From Vibrio aestivus (GTDB lineage Bacteria > Pseudomonadota > Gammaproteobacteria > Enterobacterales > Vibrionaceae): DNA of 64,000 nucleotides. Made by a program: the position numbers and the translations under genes. The stretch is from NCBI GenBank assembly GCA_003263845.1, contig JYJN01000132.1:1-64000 (forward strand). The letters run 5' to 3'. The notes beneath the pieces were generated by a model. That model searched no databases. It was not told where the DNA came from and saw only the letters and a list, made by a program, of their open reading frames with translations. Numbering within the stretch: the stretch's first letter is position 1; the number at the start of each line of letters is the position of its first letter. Positions 17,185 to 26,737 of this stretch are shown piece by piece.

Positions 17185-20076
17185 TTACTGTGTTGTGACG
17201 CTCATACTTAGATCGCTCGCAATAAACACAGTAGAGTCCAAAGCAGAGCCCGCTTTAACTGAGATTGCGGAGAGTCCCACATTATTCTCAAACTCTGTGA
17301 CCATCACATCTGTTGGATTTGAATGCAGCCAAGGCAGCAATTGCTCATTGGCTTTATCTACGACATAGCGTGAGTTATAGGTGTCATAAGATAAAGGAGA
17401 ACAGCCTAATTGAACGTCGTCCAGTGTACGATAGCTATTAGCAGCCGCGCTAGCGCGGATTGAGCTTATAATCGAGCCTACAGGACACTGTGAAGTGTAG
17501 GTTCCGGTGGTATTGCGAGGATGGTCTCCACCATGAACCAATGCACTTTCTTTGTCGTTATCCTGAAAAACTAACTGGTTATTGAGATCCAACGAGACAC
17601 TCGAGCATTTCAGTTGAAGCCCTAGTGCTCCCCAGCCCATTGTAGTGTGTTTAAGGACTAATCCTGTCGCGACACTTCCTAAAGGACACGATGCAATTGG
17701 TTTCGGCCCTCCGCCATTACCACCAATACGTTTAGTTCTACACATACCCAAGTCACCTGCTTGCTTAGTTGAGCACTCCGGCAAAGAGCTTATGTTATCT
17801 GAAGTGTAACCAGTTACTGCCACTCTCGTCATATCTCCGTTATACGTGTAGACAATATCACTCGAATAACCGTTATCTGTACCTAGTTTGTCAACGCGGT
17901 ACTGACCTTTCGTCTCTAACTTGGCTAGTTCGTGGGCTTTATTTTGACCATTACCAGTGTCGTAATAAGTGCTCCATGTCGCTTGTTTGGTTATATCAAT
18001 TCGGTCATTATTCGTATTGCTATAAATAGCACGCCATTGAAAAGGTACGCCTACAGCAACATTAACAGAAGATTGCGTTTCTTTGACTAGATTAGAAACG
18101 ATAATATCTGAAGTGTCTGATAAGTATAAATAGGTTGCGGAAACTCGAGTGCTTCCATCGCTTACCCCTTGAGCTATACCATCACTATCGACCAGTGCTA
18201 CAGAAGAATCATCGACGCTCCATGTAATGAGTTTATTGTCGAGTGTGACCAAAGAGTCATCCTCTAAAAGCGCTTTTACTTCGAACTGAAACTGACCATT
18301 TGTATCCACTAATGCTCTTTCTGGGTTTAAAGAAATCTGTTTAATGTTTGGTAATACTGTGACTTCTACTTGAACAGCTGACAAATCAGTATAGCTCGCA
18401 TTAATACTGGTTATTCCGCTCGCGATTGCTTGAACCACGCCATCACTAGTGACCGTAATGATACTTGGGTCAGTTGACGACCAAGTCAGAGCGGAATTAT
18501 CTAATGGAGTAACACGACCATCAGAAAGTGTCGCGGATACTGACAGTGTTTTCGTACCGGCTATGTTCAACGATAGTGGAGAAGGCGTCACCTCTATACT
18601 CTCTATAACAGCAGCAGTGACTGTAACGGTAGATGAGCTGGTTTTCGATGTATCGCTTATCAAGGTGGCGGTTACAGTAGCCGTGCCAGCCTCTTGACCT
18701 TCAACGATACCTTGATTATTAACTATGGCAGTCGCAGTATCTTCAGATGTCCACGTAACTAAGTGGTTATCCAAAGGTACCATACGACCATCTGACAGGG
18801 TTGCTGAAGCGGTTAGTGTAGTAGTATGACCATCGATCAAAGAGACGGTCGAAGGTGTTGCCTGAATACTTTCGATGATTGCTTCAGATACCGTGACTAC
18901 TGACGAACTGGTTTTCGATGTATCACTTATCAACGTTGCAGTCACAGTCGTCGTGCCTTCATTTTCACCTGCAACGATACCTTGATTGTTGACAACGGCA
19001 GTCGTGACATCTGAAGACGTCCACGTCACTAATTGGCTATCTAATTTTACCGTGCGACCATCTGACAGAATTGCTGATGCAGTTAGGGGGGTGGTATGGC
19101 CATCTACCAACGAGACGGTCGAAGGTGTAACCTGAATACTGTTTACGACAGCTTCTGAGACTGTAACAGAAGATGAACTGGTCTTTGATGGGTTATTTAT
19201 TAGCGTCGCGGTAATGGTTGCATTACCAGCATCTTGACCTTCAACGATACCTTGATTGTTGACCGTAGCTGTAGCGATATCCGAAGATGTCCACGTAACC
19301 AATTGGTTGTCCAAACTCATCGCACGGCCATCTGATAGGGTTGCCGATACCGCTAGAGTCTCGGTAAGACCATCAATCAAGGAGATGGTCGGGGGTGTGA
19401 CCTGAATACTGTCGATGACAGCTTCTAAGACTGTAATGGAAGATGAACTGGTTTTTGAAGGTTCGCTTATCAGGCTAGCAGTTACTGTTACGCTGCCAAC
19501 GTCTAGACCTTCTACCACGCCTTGGTTGTTGACTGTAGCGATCTCTGGATTTGAAGAGGTCCAAGTAAGTAGCTCGTTATCAAGTGCCACTGTGCGACCA
19601 TTATCTAGAGTAGCCGATGAGGAAAGGCTAGCAGTATATCCACTAATTACCGAGACATTTGAAGGAGTGACGTGAACAGACTCAATGTACGCATTCGTTA
19701 CAACGACCTTAAGCCTACCCGTCAAATCTTTATGCTTGATGTTAACATAGGTTTCGCCTGGTGAGACCGCTATGACATTAAGGGTCTTATCTATTTTAGC
19801 AATCGATTCATCTTCAGAGGACACCGTCCATGAAGGAGCCTCAACCTGTTTTCCATTAATATAGACTTCTGCTTCAATAGTTAAACTGGTACCCATATTT
19901 AAACCGGCCATAAATTCTTGTTCATTTTTGACCACCAATGTGGCGTTTTCCAATTTTGCATTCGAATCAGAAAATGCGTTTTCGCTACCGCAGCCACTGG
20001 TCAATGCCAGTGTTGTCGCCACAACAAACAGTATAAAACCTCTTATAATAAAAGGTATGCTTAGTATTTTTTTCAT
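17185..20076 (-). CDS. Large lipoprotein with tandem bacterial Ig-like (Big_2) domains
   Basis: 963 residues. Start chosen at ATG 20076 (MKKILSIPF), which has AGGAATT just upstream and gives a lipoprotein signal with LTSGC (Cys29). A divergent Ig-like module (about 44-129) precedes six Big_2 modules. Four are near-identical 90-residue units (130-219, 220-309, 310-399, 400-489) with the signature VTPSTVSLIDGHT...LSDGR...LVTWTSSD...VNNQGIVEG; two are more diverged (about 490-665). The C-terminal 300 residues are different and contain two Cys-paired motifs (CPLGSVATGLVLKH and CPVGSIISSIRASA). Such proteins are surface adhesins of the invasin/intimin or BIg type; ligand unknown. The OmpA-like gene lies 128 bp upstream on the same strand. 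Confidence 0.85.
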   Translation of the reverse strand: MKKILSIPFIIRGFILFVVATTLALTSGCGSENAFSDSNAKLENATLVVKNEQEFMAGLNMGTSLTIEAEVYINGKQVEAPSWTVSSEDESIAKIDKTLNVIAVSPGETYVNIKHKDLTGRLKVVVTNAYIESVHVTPSNVSVISGYTASLSSSATLDNGRTVALDNELLTWTSSNPEIATVNNQGVVEGLDVGSVTVTASLISEPSKTSSSSITVLEAVIDSIQVTPPTISLIDGLTETLAVSATLSDGRAMSLDNQLVTWTSSDIATATVNNQGIVEGQDAGNATITATLINNPSKTSSSSVTVSEAVVNSIQVTPSTVSLVDGHTTPLTASAILSDGRTVKLDSQLVTWTSSDVTTAVVNNQGIVAGENEGTTTVTATLISDTSKTSSSVVTVSEAIIESIQATPSTVSLIDGHTTTLTASATLSDGRMVPLDNHLVTWTSEDTATAIVNNQGIVEGQEAGTATVTATLISDTSKTSSSTVTVTAAVIESIEVTPSPLSLNIAGTKTLSVSATLSDGRVTPLDNSALTWSSTDPSIITVTSDGVVQAIASGITSINASYTDLSAVQVEVTVLPNIKQISLNPERALVDTNGQFQFEVKALLEDDSLVTLDNKLITWSVDDSSVALVDSDGIAQGVSDGSTRVSATYLYLSDTSDIIVSNLVKETQSSVNVAVGVPFQWRAIYSNTNNDRIDITKQATWSTYYDTGNGQNKAHELAKLETKGQYRVDKLGTDNGYSSDIVYTYNGDMTRVAVTGYTSDNISSLPECSTKQAGDLGMCRTKRIGGNGGGPKPIASCPLGSVATGLVLKHTTMGWGALGLQLKCSSVSLDLNNQLVFQDNDKESALVHGGDHPRNTTGTYTSQCPVGSIISSIRASAAANSYRTLDDVQLGCSPLSYDTYNSRYVVDKANEQLLPWLHSNPTDVMVTEFENNVGLSAISVKAGSALDSTVFIASDLSMSVTTQ
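18610..19689 (-). repeat. Four tandem 270-bp repeats coding Ig-like domains
   Basis: Four in-frame 90-codon units with strong DNA similarity, for example the recurrent GATGAACTGGT near the end of each unit. They are candidates for recombinational length variation. Confidence 0.85.
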
Positions 20077-20204
20077 ATATTTAATTCCTAAATAAGTGCC
20101 TTCATGACGTAGAAACTTATTTCGTAGTTTTTTATCAGCGCGCAAAGGCAGATCGAGTTTTTGAAAATTGCAACTCAACATCTGAATTCAGGTTGGATTA
20201 GTCA

Positions 20205-20807
20205 TTAGAATGAAACGAGATTTTGTTCCTTGCGACCAAAGGTGTAAGCGAGTCCGAATAACACGCCATGACTATCGTATTTGCCCGTATCGGAGTTACC
20301 GATAGCGTTGATGTATTGATACCCTAAAGACAGGTCCACACTAGGGGTTAGGCGATAGTTCACCCCCACTTCTCCCAATGGAGAGAATCCTTTGGCTTTG
20401 AGAGTGTCGAGTGACGATTTTGTTTTATCCATATTCCAATGGGCCAAACCTAATCGCCCATATAAACTTAGGTTGTTGTGCAATACCCAATCGTATCGGA
20501 CTGCACTTTCAAACAGGCTTGTATTCACAGTCACAGACGTTGCGTCTGCATGTAAATTATCGTGGTGTAGGTAGCCTAAATCCCAGCGCCAGTTCTTTGA
20601 AAACTGTACGCCGCCATTTAATTGATAGAGCATTCCTGCTGGGGCGTTGTGGCTATACGCTTGGTCTTGGCCTAGCTGATATCCCACACTTGCGCTAACA
20701 AAAGGTTTAAGGGAGAACGATTGCCCATCTTTACTTGCTGCCATAGCTGGCATGGCAGTCATTGCAAGGCTGATAGACAACGCAAGCAGTTTATCTTGAT
20801 ACTTCAT
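20205..20807 (-). CDS. OmpA-like/AcfA-like eight-stranded outer-membrane barrel protein
   Basis: 200 residues with a signal peptide ending AMPAMAA, then alternating strands such as KPFVSASVGYQLGQ, WRWDLGYLHHDNL, YGRLGLAHWNMD, SPLGEVGVNYRLTPSVDLSLGYQYI and GVLFGLAYTFGRKE. This is the OmpA membrane-domain pattern; no periplasmic peptidoglycan domain follows. Size and pattern recall AcfA of V. cholerae and related small barrels. It precedes the Ig-like lipoprotein gene by 128 bp and may be co-transcribed. Role in outer-membrane structure or colonisation is inference. Confidence 0.72.
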   Translation of the reverse strand: MKYQDKLLALSISLAMTAMPAMAASKDGQSFSLKPFVSASVGYQLGQDQAYSHNAPAGMLYQLNGGVQFSKNWRWDLGYLHHDNLHADATSVTVNTSLFESAVRYDWVLHNNLSLYGRLGLAHWNMDKTKSSLDTLKAKGFSPLGEVGVNYRLTPSVDLSLGYQYINAIGNSDTGKYDSHGVLFGLAYTFGRKEQNLVSF

Positions 20808-21104
20808 TAGAAAACTCCAACGCTATTTTTGTTTAAAGTTATTCAGATAAAGCTCATATCGATTGCCAGTGGTGTAATTAAGCCAAATTACGGTATTTAC
20901 GAAATTCAAATTTGACTTCAGTTCATCCCATTTAGTCGAACAGTTATTACTTTCATTCAATGGCAGAGCGTCATCTGATGAAAGCTTAAATTGACATTAC
21001 AAATTATTTGTTCAAATTATTTAACTATTATTTAAATTTTAAAACCTAAGTAATAGATATAAAATTAACTATTATTCAACCACTTAGCCTGAAAGTGCGA
21101 TTTT
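20808..21104. other. Intergenic region upstream of the barrel gene
   Basis: AT-rich, about 300 bases with no gene or terminator that I can support; presumably the promoter region of the minus-strand pair downstream. Confidence 0.4.
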
Positions 21105-21320
21105 CTACAAGAGCAAATAGATTTTCGGTTTTCCGATTTGATTTTCGTGTACTTCGCTTGGAGTTTGCATACATAAAATGAAATGGGACTCATATTCATA
21201 ATAGAGTTTGACACTTTCCTTCACGAGTTGTTCTAACCCTTCAGTCTGGAACAACGATGAACTAAGAACTCTTATTTGAGCCTCCCTTTTGCTCTTTTTA
21301 CCAAAGAGTACTGATAGCAA
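21105..21320 (-). CDS. Small hypothetical protein (71 aa)
   Basis: Frame from a TTG at 21320 to a stop at 21105: a basic N terminus (FGKKSKREAQIRVLSSS), an amphipathic helix (EGLEQLVKESVKLYYEYESH) and a hydrophobic end. Amino-acid composition looks like real protein, but there is no good ribosome site and the start is weak. In a region with many one-base errors the true start may lie upstream in another frame. No family recognised. Confidence 0.35.
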   Translation of the reverse strand: MLSVLFGKKSKREAQIRVLSSSLFQTEGLEQLVKESVKLYYEYESHFILCMQTPSEVHENQIGKPKIYLLL

Positions 21321-21559
21321 TCATACCAATCCGTAACATGAGGTCGCGTCACATTAACTACTCCTTTGACGACTATTTTTCACTGGCAGTAGTCAAAGCA
21401 ACCACCCCCAAAAATCTATGCCTCTATCTTTTTGTCACAATTGTGACGCACGGTGACGGGTATGGATAAAGGTCTTAGAGGTGGCTCGAATGAATATGCA
21501 CGAGCGATAATTGAGGAGTACAAAGAAGTCAGATTGGCTTTACGGATTTCAGAAACAAC

Positions 21560-21585
21560 AAAGCCCAGCACGAATGCTGGGCTTT
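21560..21585 (-). terminator. Terminator of the tRNA-Val operon
   Basis: AAAGCCCAGCA (21560-21570) pairs with TGCTGGGCTTT (21575-21585) across CGAA. It lies 14 bases beyond the 3' end of the second tRNA on the minus strand. Confidence 0.85.
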
Positions 21586-21598
21586 GCTTTTAAATTTG

Positions 21599-21675
21599 TG
21601 GTGGGTCCGGGCGAACTCGAATCGCCGACCCCTACCATGTCAAGGTAGTACTCTAACCAACTGAGCTACGGACCC
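21599..21675 (-). tRNA. tRNA-Val (GAC)
   Basis: 77 nt read on the minus strand: acceptor GGGTCCG, D-arm AGCTCAGTTGGTTAGAGT, anticodon loop TTGACAT with anticodon GAC, five-base variable loop, T-arm with TTCGAGT, and encoded CCA. Complete and normal. Confidence 0.95.
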
Positions 21676-21709
21676 ACAAATTGTTCTATTAAGCGTAATC
21701 GCTAAGGAG

Positions 21710-21785
21710 TGGTGGGTCCGGGCGAACTCGAATCGCCGACCCTACCATGTCAAGGTAGTACTCTAACCAACTGAGCTACGGACCC
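21710..21785 (-). tRNA. tRNA-Val (GAC), first copy of the tandem pair
   Basis: 76 nt, identical to its neighbour except for one fewer G in the variable region (near 21744-21746), giving a four-base variable loop. Anticodon GAC and encoded CCA are intact. It is transcribed first, 34 bp upstream of the other copy. The missing G fits the run-length errors seen in this window, though a four-base variable loop is tolerated in tRNA. Confidence 0.93.
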
Positions 21786-22048
21786 ATTCCTTAAGAACGG
21801 AATAGATAGTAACGAGTCCGATCATGGTGTGCAAGTGCATTTTTTCATAATAAGATGCAAGTGATGCAGGAATAATCAATTAGCACAAACTTTCTTCCTT
21901 TCTCATCACATAAACAAATTAACTGATATTTTTGTTTGCTCTAAAGTGTGATCTTGCTTCAGTTTGGATATTGATTATCAATGGCACTGAAGTACTATAC
22001 CCTACTAATCAACTTGCATAGCTTTGCATTACAAAGGACTCCAATCTA

Positions 22049-23095
22049 ATGAATGTAGATTTTCTCGGCCAGTCTAAAAAATTGCGAGTCTCTATTTTGA
22101 AAAGGCTCTGCCTTTTCTTGTCTGCGTTGTCCTTTTTCTTCTCTATCATGGCGTTCTTTGTTTCTAAGAATGTACCTCTGGCTACGATAGATTTTGTCGT
22201 TGGTCTATATTCATTGTTTGTTTGGAACCGTGTTCGCAAGGACAAGTTCACCCAAATTGTCGCCCGTTCTTGGGCATATTTGCTGCTAGTTTTGATCGTA
22301 CTGGGCACCTATGTGAGGCCACTCGATAGTGGGATTTACATTTGGACATGTATGTTCCCAGTAGGCCTTTACTTGTTGCTTGGAAAGCAAATCTCGTTTT
22401 CAGCCACGTTAGTTCTATTTCTAGCTCAGATGGTGAACATCACCCATAAATTGCAAGTTGAAGAATCCGCTTACTCTTTTAATTTCTTGATTAATTTAGG
22501 TATGTGTTTCGTCACGATCTGGATTATCTCTCATGTTTTTGAAGCAAGCCGTGAGCGCGCTGAAACAAACTTGAACAAACTCGCGTCAAGAGACGCGCTG
22601 ACTAACGCCCTCAATCGCCTGGCCTTACTGCACAGCTTCCCTTTGATGCAACGTAAGTATGGCCGTTTGTCGCTTCTTATTCTCGACCTCGACTTCTTTA
22701 AGCAGGTCAATGACCGCTACGGCCACTCAATTGGTGATAAAGTCCTGATCGAAACCACTGCCCTACTTCAATCACAACTTGAGGACAGTCATGTTTTCCG
22801 GATTGGTGGTGAAGAGTTTTGCTTAGTGCTACCTAATTCTGGCATTGTCGACGCAGAGCGCTTTGCTAACGCCATTCGTATTAAAATTGCTGAGCACTAT
22901 TTCCAGTTCCAACCAGAATCCATTCAGGTAACAGCAAGTATTGGCGTTTGGGAATGTGACGAACACACCTCTCTCGAAGATGTATTGCTCAATGCAGATA
23001 GAGAGCTTTACCGTGCGAAACAAAATGGTCGAAATCAGGTTATGGTGTGTTCCAAACAGAAAGCCAAAGCGATTCAAGACTTGGCAACGGCCTAG
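22049..23095 (+). CDS. Membrane-bound diguanylate cyclase (GGDEF)
   Basis: 348 residues. The first 170 or so hold about six hydrophobic helices and no recognisable extracellular domain. A GGDEF domain follows from about 185: SRDALTNALNRLAL, LLILDLDFFKQVNDRYGHSIGD, and the active-site motif RIGGEEFCLVLP (GGEEF, catalytically competent). No RxxD inhibitory site stands five residues before the motif (SHVF is there), so product inhibition may be lacking. It makes c-di-GMP from two GTP. Monocistronic, ending in a strong terminator. Confidence 0.9.
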   Translation: MNVDFLGQSKKLRVSILKRLCLFLSALSFFFSIMAFFVSKNVPLATIDFVVGLYSLFVWNRVRKDKFTQIVARSWAYLLLVLIVLGTYVRPLDSGIYIWTCMFPVGLYLLLGKQISFSATLVLFLAQMVNITHKLQVEESAYSFNFLINLGMCFVTIWIISHVFEASRERAETNLNKLASRDALTNALNRLALLHSFPLMQRKYGRLSLLILDLDFFKQVNDRYGHSIGDKVLIETTALLQSQLEDSHVFRIGGEEFCLVLPNSGIVDAERFANAIRIKIAEHYFQFQPESIQVTASIGVWECDEHTSLEDVLLNADRELYRAKQNGRNQVMVCSKQKAKAIQDLATA

Positions 23096-23121
23096 CGACT
23101 TGCCAGGCTCTACACATTAAA

Positions 23122-23158
23122 AAAGAAATGGCTCCCATTGGGAGCCATTTCTTTTTTT
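23122..23158 (+). terminator. Rho-independent terminator
   Basis: A fifteen-base stem, AAAGAAATGGCTCCC (23122-23136) with GGGAGCCATTTCTTT (23140-23154), leads into a T-run. It ends the GGDEF gene. Confidence 0.9.
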
Positions 23159-23178
23159 ATAGGCGTTGTCGACACGCT

Positions 23179-23838
23179 CTATTCCGATTCTTCATCAAAT
23201 ACAACGTTATAGTTTTCAGTATACGTACACAGTGGCTGTCGACTACATGTAAAGAATCGTCGGCCTTTAAACTCACCTTGGTTTGCGGTTTTAATTACCA
23301 TTGGGCTTCCACACTTTTTACAAAAGCGTACTTCTTTTTCCGGCTCAATAAGATCAATGTGAGTCGCCAATAAACGTCTTAAGCGACCCACTTGGTAACT
23401 GTGCTTAACCGACGTACCAATCAAAGGTAATCCTGCCGATTTACATACGTGAAGCAGTAATTTCTCTCTGTCTCGCTTACCTTTGCTCAGCTCTTTGCCA
23501 TTATCAAGCTCAATAACCACTCTCGGCTCTAGCGTTCTCGGGTCACAAACCACGTAATCAAAATAGCTTTTTGCAATACGATTGTTTGCAATAAACCACT
23601 CGTTTTTGTTCTCTGCCATCGGCGTGATAACCGTTGTCATGGCAACTTTAGGCATCACAACCCCCTGATTCCCCACAGCAGAAATCAAGGCATTATAAAA
23701 CGCACTTTCCTTCATATTGAGTAAAGCGCCTTTCTTCTTGTATGCACTGTCCTTCAAATCATCTTGTTTGAGGTACTTTTTTTGAACAACAAGAAAGAAC
23801 ACCACCAAAATGATGACAACAATAAAGATGCTTTCCAT
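23179..23838 (-). CDS. DUF2726 protein with C-terminal C4 zinc finger
   Basis: 219 residues. One N-terminal membrane helix (ESIFIVVIILVVFFLVV) is followed by the DUF2726 fold (MKESAFYNALISAVG...FDYVVCD...PRVVIELDNGKELSKGKRDREK), which resembles restriction-endonuclease-like nucleases: D of VVCD, E and D of IELD, and a Lys. The C terminus carries a topoisomerase-I-type zinc ribbon: CKKCGSPMVIKTANQG then FFTCSRQPLC. The combination suggests a membrane-tethered nucleic-acid-binding or nuclease-like protein; no function is established. Monocistronic. Confidence 0.82.
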   Translation of the reverse strand: MESIFIVVIILVVFFLVVQKKYLKQDDLKDSAYKKKGALLNMKESAFYNALISAVGNQGVVMPKVAMTTVITPMAENKNEWFIANNRIAKSYFDYVVCDPRTLEPRVVIELDNGKELSKGKRDREKLLLHVCKSAGLPLIGTSVKHSYQVGRLRRLLATHIDLIEPEKEVRFCKKCGSPMVIKTANQGEFKGRRFFTCSRQPLCTYTENYNVVFDEESE

Positions 23839-23973
23839 TTTATTTGCTGAATCCTAAACAAAACTGATCACAGATAGTGTTAAGTTACGCCCTAACCTAT
23901 TACGACGCAAGCTAAGTGTCTGATTTCGAGAACAAGAATGGGGGAAGTTTTTACCGGAGCTTTCACGTCTTTA

Positions 23974-24776
23974 TTACTGAGGCAATTCCAGTATTATTTG
24001 TACACGCTTCTCCGGCTGGAGTATTTCATAAGTAGTCTGCCAATACTTCTTAACCAATTTGTCCATGAGACCATTTTTCTGCGCGTTTGCTAGCGCACGT
24101 TCAATGACGGGAATATGTTTTTCCGCATCCGCACTAAAATAAAATTTCATATCATTATCGTATACAAGTAGCAGATTTCTCTCTATGTCTAAATGGCGAT
24201 TGTACTTCGCCTCGTCCAAGATCTCGCTCAGACCTCTTGGAAAGTAGTTGACCTCCCCATCAATAGTGAGCATGTCGTATAGCGCCCTCCACTCACCATC
24301 TTGGGTATAATAGTCCAACTTATTTTGTTTCCATACGTCGATGTCATACCAATCTACCCCAAGGCCAGCCGCTAGGCGGAGTCTTGTAGATCCGATAAAC
24401 CTTTGATGCCATCAAAATGACGTTGACCTCCTTTAGGAACCAACATCACTCTTTTCCCTATCAAACCATCCGTCAAACCGATGTCGATACTCGGGTACCT
24501 CTGGTCACGCTCATCCGTTTTGATCAACCACATTAAGGATAGGCGGTCATTTTCGACCATTTTTATTACACGCTTCTGGGGGATATGCCGGTCGGGCACA
24601 ACGATATGAAGGTGCACCCCTTCTGCCTCTAACGCTTCATACAGCAGCTCATGATAGTAAGCATGGCCGTTGTCTTTTTGGGAAGGTAGGTACAAGACAA
24701 GATCGGCCTCGTCAGAAAAGGACACAAAGCTGACGAAGTAAAGAGAGAGTATTGCCCTAATTACCAATTTCTTCAT
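23974..24776 (-). CDS. Periplasmic binding-protein-like protein, one frame break
   Basis: 267 residues after correction. Signal peptide (MKKLVIRAILSLYFVSFVSF) and SBP_bac_3-like layout: LVLYLPSQKDNGHAYYHELLYEAL at the start, MWLIKTDERDQRYPSIDIGL, then YDMLTIDGEVNYFPRGLSEI and a closing ALANAQKNGLMDKLVKKYW. One base, probably a C, is missing near 24390, where LQDSA-stop should read LQDLRLAAGLGVDWYD. The ATG at 24776 has GGGGA upstream. There is no transporter nearby, so it is likely an orphan sensor-type binding protein. It is similar in design to the binding protein at 50898. Confidence 0.7.
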
Positions 24777-24842
24777 AAATGTCCCCATAGCGTTCTCTAT
24801 AAAACTATAGTGGGTGTTTTCTATGTTGTGAGGCAAAAGACG

Positions 24843-24870
24843 AAAAAAGCACCCTATGTAGGATGCTTTT
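24843..24870 (-). terminator. Terminator after cheV
   Basis: AAAAGCACCCTA pairs imperfectly with TAGGATGCTTTT (24845-24870), with a run of six A giving the U-run on the minus strand. It lies 27 bp beyond the cheV stop. Confidence 0.7.
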
Positions 24871-24896
24871 GTTGAGAAGTCGAGCACAAAAACTCA

Positions 24897-25873
24897 TCAG
24901 TAGTTGAAAATGTACTTATCCATCATTGTAACCATCTTGCCAATCTCTGGCTTGGTAATCGTATCATTCGCACCGAGAGACAGAGCTTTAGAACGGTTGT
25001 CGTCACTCATCAATGAGGAGAACATCATGATTGGAATAGTTTTGTACTCTTCAGTGTCTCGTAAACGTTTAAGCAGGTGCATACCATCCATACGCGGCAT
25101 TTCCACATCAGTCACAACCGCATCTACCAGTTCAGTAACCGGCACATTCTCTTCTGTGGCAACTCGCTTAATTTCCATCAATTTTTCGTGTGCTTCACCA
25201 CCGTCTTTACAGGCAATAATGTTGTAACCTGCTGAGCTTAATGTGTCCTGAATGAGGCTGCGGATAAAGGCGGAATCGTCAACAACCATCACTGTTTTAG
25301 CATTTCGCTTATCAACCATCTTCTGGTTCAAATCGACGCTCTTGTCTACTTTAACGTCGTATTTCTCCATACTTAACTCTGGGTTGATGTCTGCGATGAT
25401 TTTTTCGAAATCCAAAATCATGATCAGATTGCCATCTTTTCTCACCACGGCAACAACACAGTCTTGTTCACCGGCTTCAAGAAATTGACTCGGCGATTCC
25501 ACATCATTCCAAGAAATACGGTGGATACGGCTAATGCTGTCGATGAGAAAACCGTTAGTCATACGGTTGAAGTCTGTCACGATCACAAATTTCTTTTCGA
25601 GATCGGCTTTAGTTGGTACGCCCAACCAACCGCCTAAATCAACCAAAGGCGTTAGAATATCGCGTGATGAAAACACACCGACCATATGCGGTTGAGCATT
25701 TGGGTAGTCCGTGGTTTCTGGAACTTGAATAACTTCCCTTACCTTGGCTACATTGATGCGTAGTAGCAGGTCTTAGTACTGCCATCTGGAAGTTGCTTTA
25801 CTAAGTGAAACTCAATGATTTCAAGCTCATTGGTGCCACTTTCTGTCAAAATCGTACTACTAGATATGCTCAT
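24897..25873 (-). CDS. cheV: Chemotaxis coupling protein CheV, one frame break
   Basis: CheW-like domain (about 1-165: INVAKVREVIQVPETTDYP, GVFSSRDILTPLVDLGGWLG, GFLIDSISRIHRISW) joined to a receiver domain (VMVVDDSAFIRSLI, phospho-acceptor in AVVTDVEMPRMDG, lysine of TKPEIG). It couples chemoreceptors to CheA and may buffer phosphate for adaptation. One C is missing near 25769; with it LLLRINVAKV is continuous and the protein has 325 residues, starting at ATG 25873. As written, translation would stop after 41 codons. It is not part of a flagellar operon here, which is usual for the several cheV genes of Vibrio. Confidence 0.92.
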
Positions 25874-26044
25874 AATTATCGATCTTATACACTCGGTTTT
25901 AATTATTGTTATTGCTGCAAGTTATCCTGCGTTTTACTTTATTAGAAGCATTGCTTCTACAACGTGAAAACGACCTTTGGTAGCAGGCGTACTTGTTAAA
26001 TCATCTTACTTTCAAATCACTACCTATTGAGTTTAATCCCTTTC

Positions 26045-26737
26045 TTACTTAGGCACGAGTTTTTTTGTGTACCAGCGTTCAGGTCGGCCAACATTGCCGT
26101 AACTTAAGTCTGCCTCAAGTTCACCACTACTGATTAGGTATTCTAGATAGCGACGTGCCGTTGTGCGACTCGCCCCTATTTTTTCACCCGCATCATCAGC
26201 GGTCAGGCTATCGGACTGCTCAAACAGTGCTCGAATCTTATCCAGTGTTACAGCGTCGATACCTTTCGGTAGTCTCGGTGCGGACTCTTCTGCTTGCGCA
26301 TTCACAGTCAGCATTTGGTCCACCACTTTCTGATCCAGTGCCGACAAATCTTCAAGCTGTTGCTGCTGTTCTTGATATTTTCTTAGAGCGGCTTCTAATC
26401 GGGGAAACATCACCGGTTTTAACAAGTAATCCACCACACCGCCGCGCATGGCTTGTTGCAAAGTATCTACGTCTCTTGCCGCAGTAATTAAGATCACATC
26501 GCAGCCTTGGTTATTGCCACGAAGCGTTTGCAAGATATCCAACCCTGTTCCGTCCGGAAGATAAACATCAAGCAGCGCAAGATCAGGCTTAAGCACGTCT
26601 ATTTGCATTTCAGCTTCTGCTCGGCTTGTTGCAATACCTACCACTTCAAATCCACCCATTTGTGTCAGATAGCGATGATGAAGCTCTGCAATCGCGATAT
26701 CGTCTTCAATGATCATTACCCGCGTGTTCTCACTCAT
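26045..26737 (-). CDS. Response regulator of the CitB/DcuR family
   Basis: 230 residues. Receiver domain: IIEDDIAIAELHHRYL, phospho-acceptor in LALLDVYLPDGTG, lysine of LLKPVMFPR. The C-terminal output helix-turn-helix is SDSLTADDAGEKIGASRTTARRYLEYL, typical of CitB/DcuR/DpiA regulators. Its start overlaps the end of the sensor kinase gene by four bases (ATGA), so the pair is translationally coupled. It probably controls uptake or use of a carboxylate; the target operon is not in this window. Confidence 0.9.
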   Translation of the reverse strand: MSENTRVMIIEDDIAIAELHHRYLTQMGGFEVVGIATSRAEAEMQIDVLKPDLALLDVYLPDGTGLDILQTLRGNNQGCDVILITAARDVDTLQQAMRGGVVDYLLKPVMFPRLEAALRKYQEQQQQLEDLSALDQKVVDQMLTVNAQAEESAPRLPKGIDAVTLDKIRALFEQSDSLTADDAGEKIGASRTTARRYLEYLISSGELEADLSYGNVGRPERWYTKKLVPK

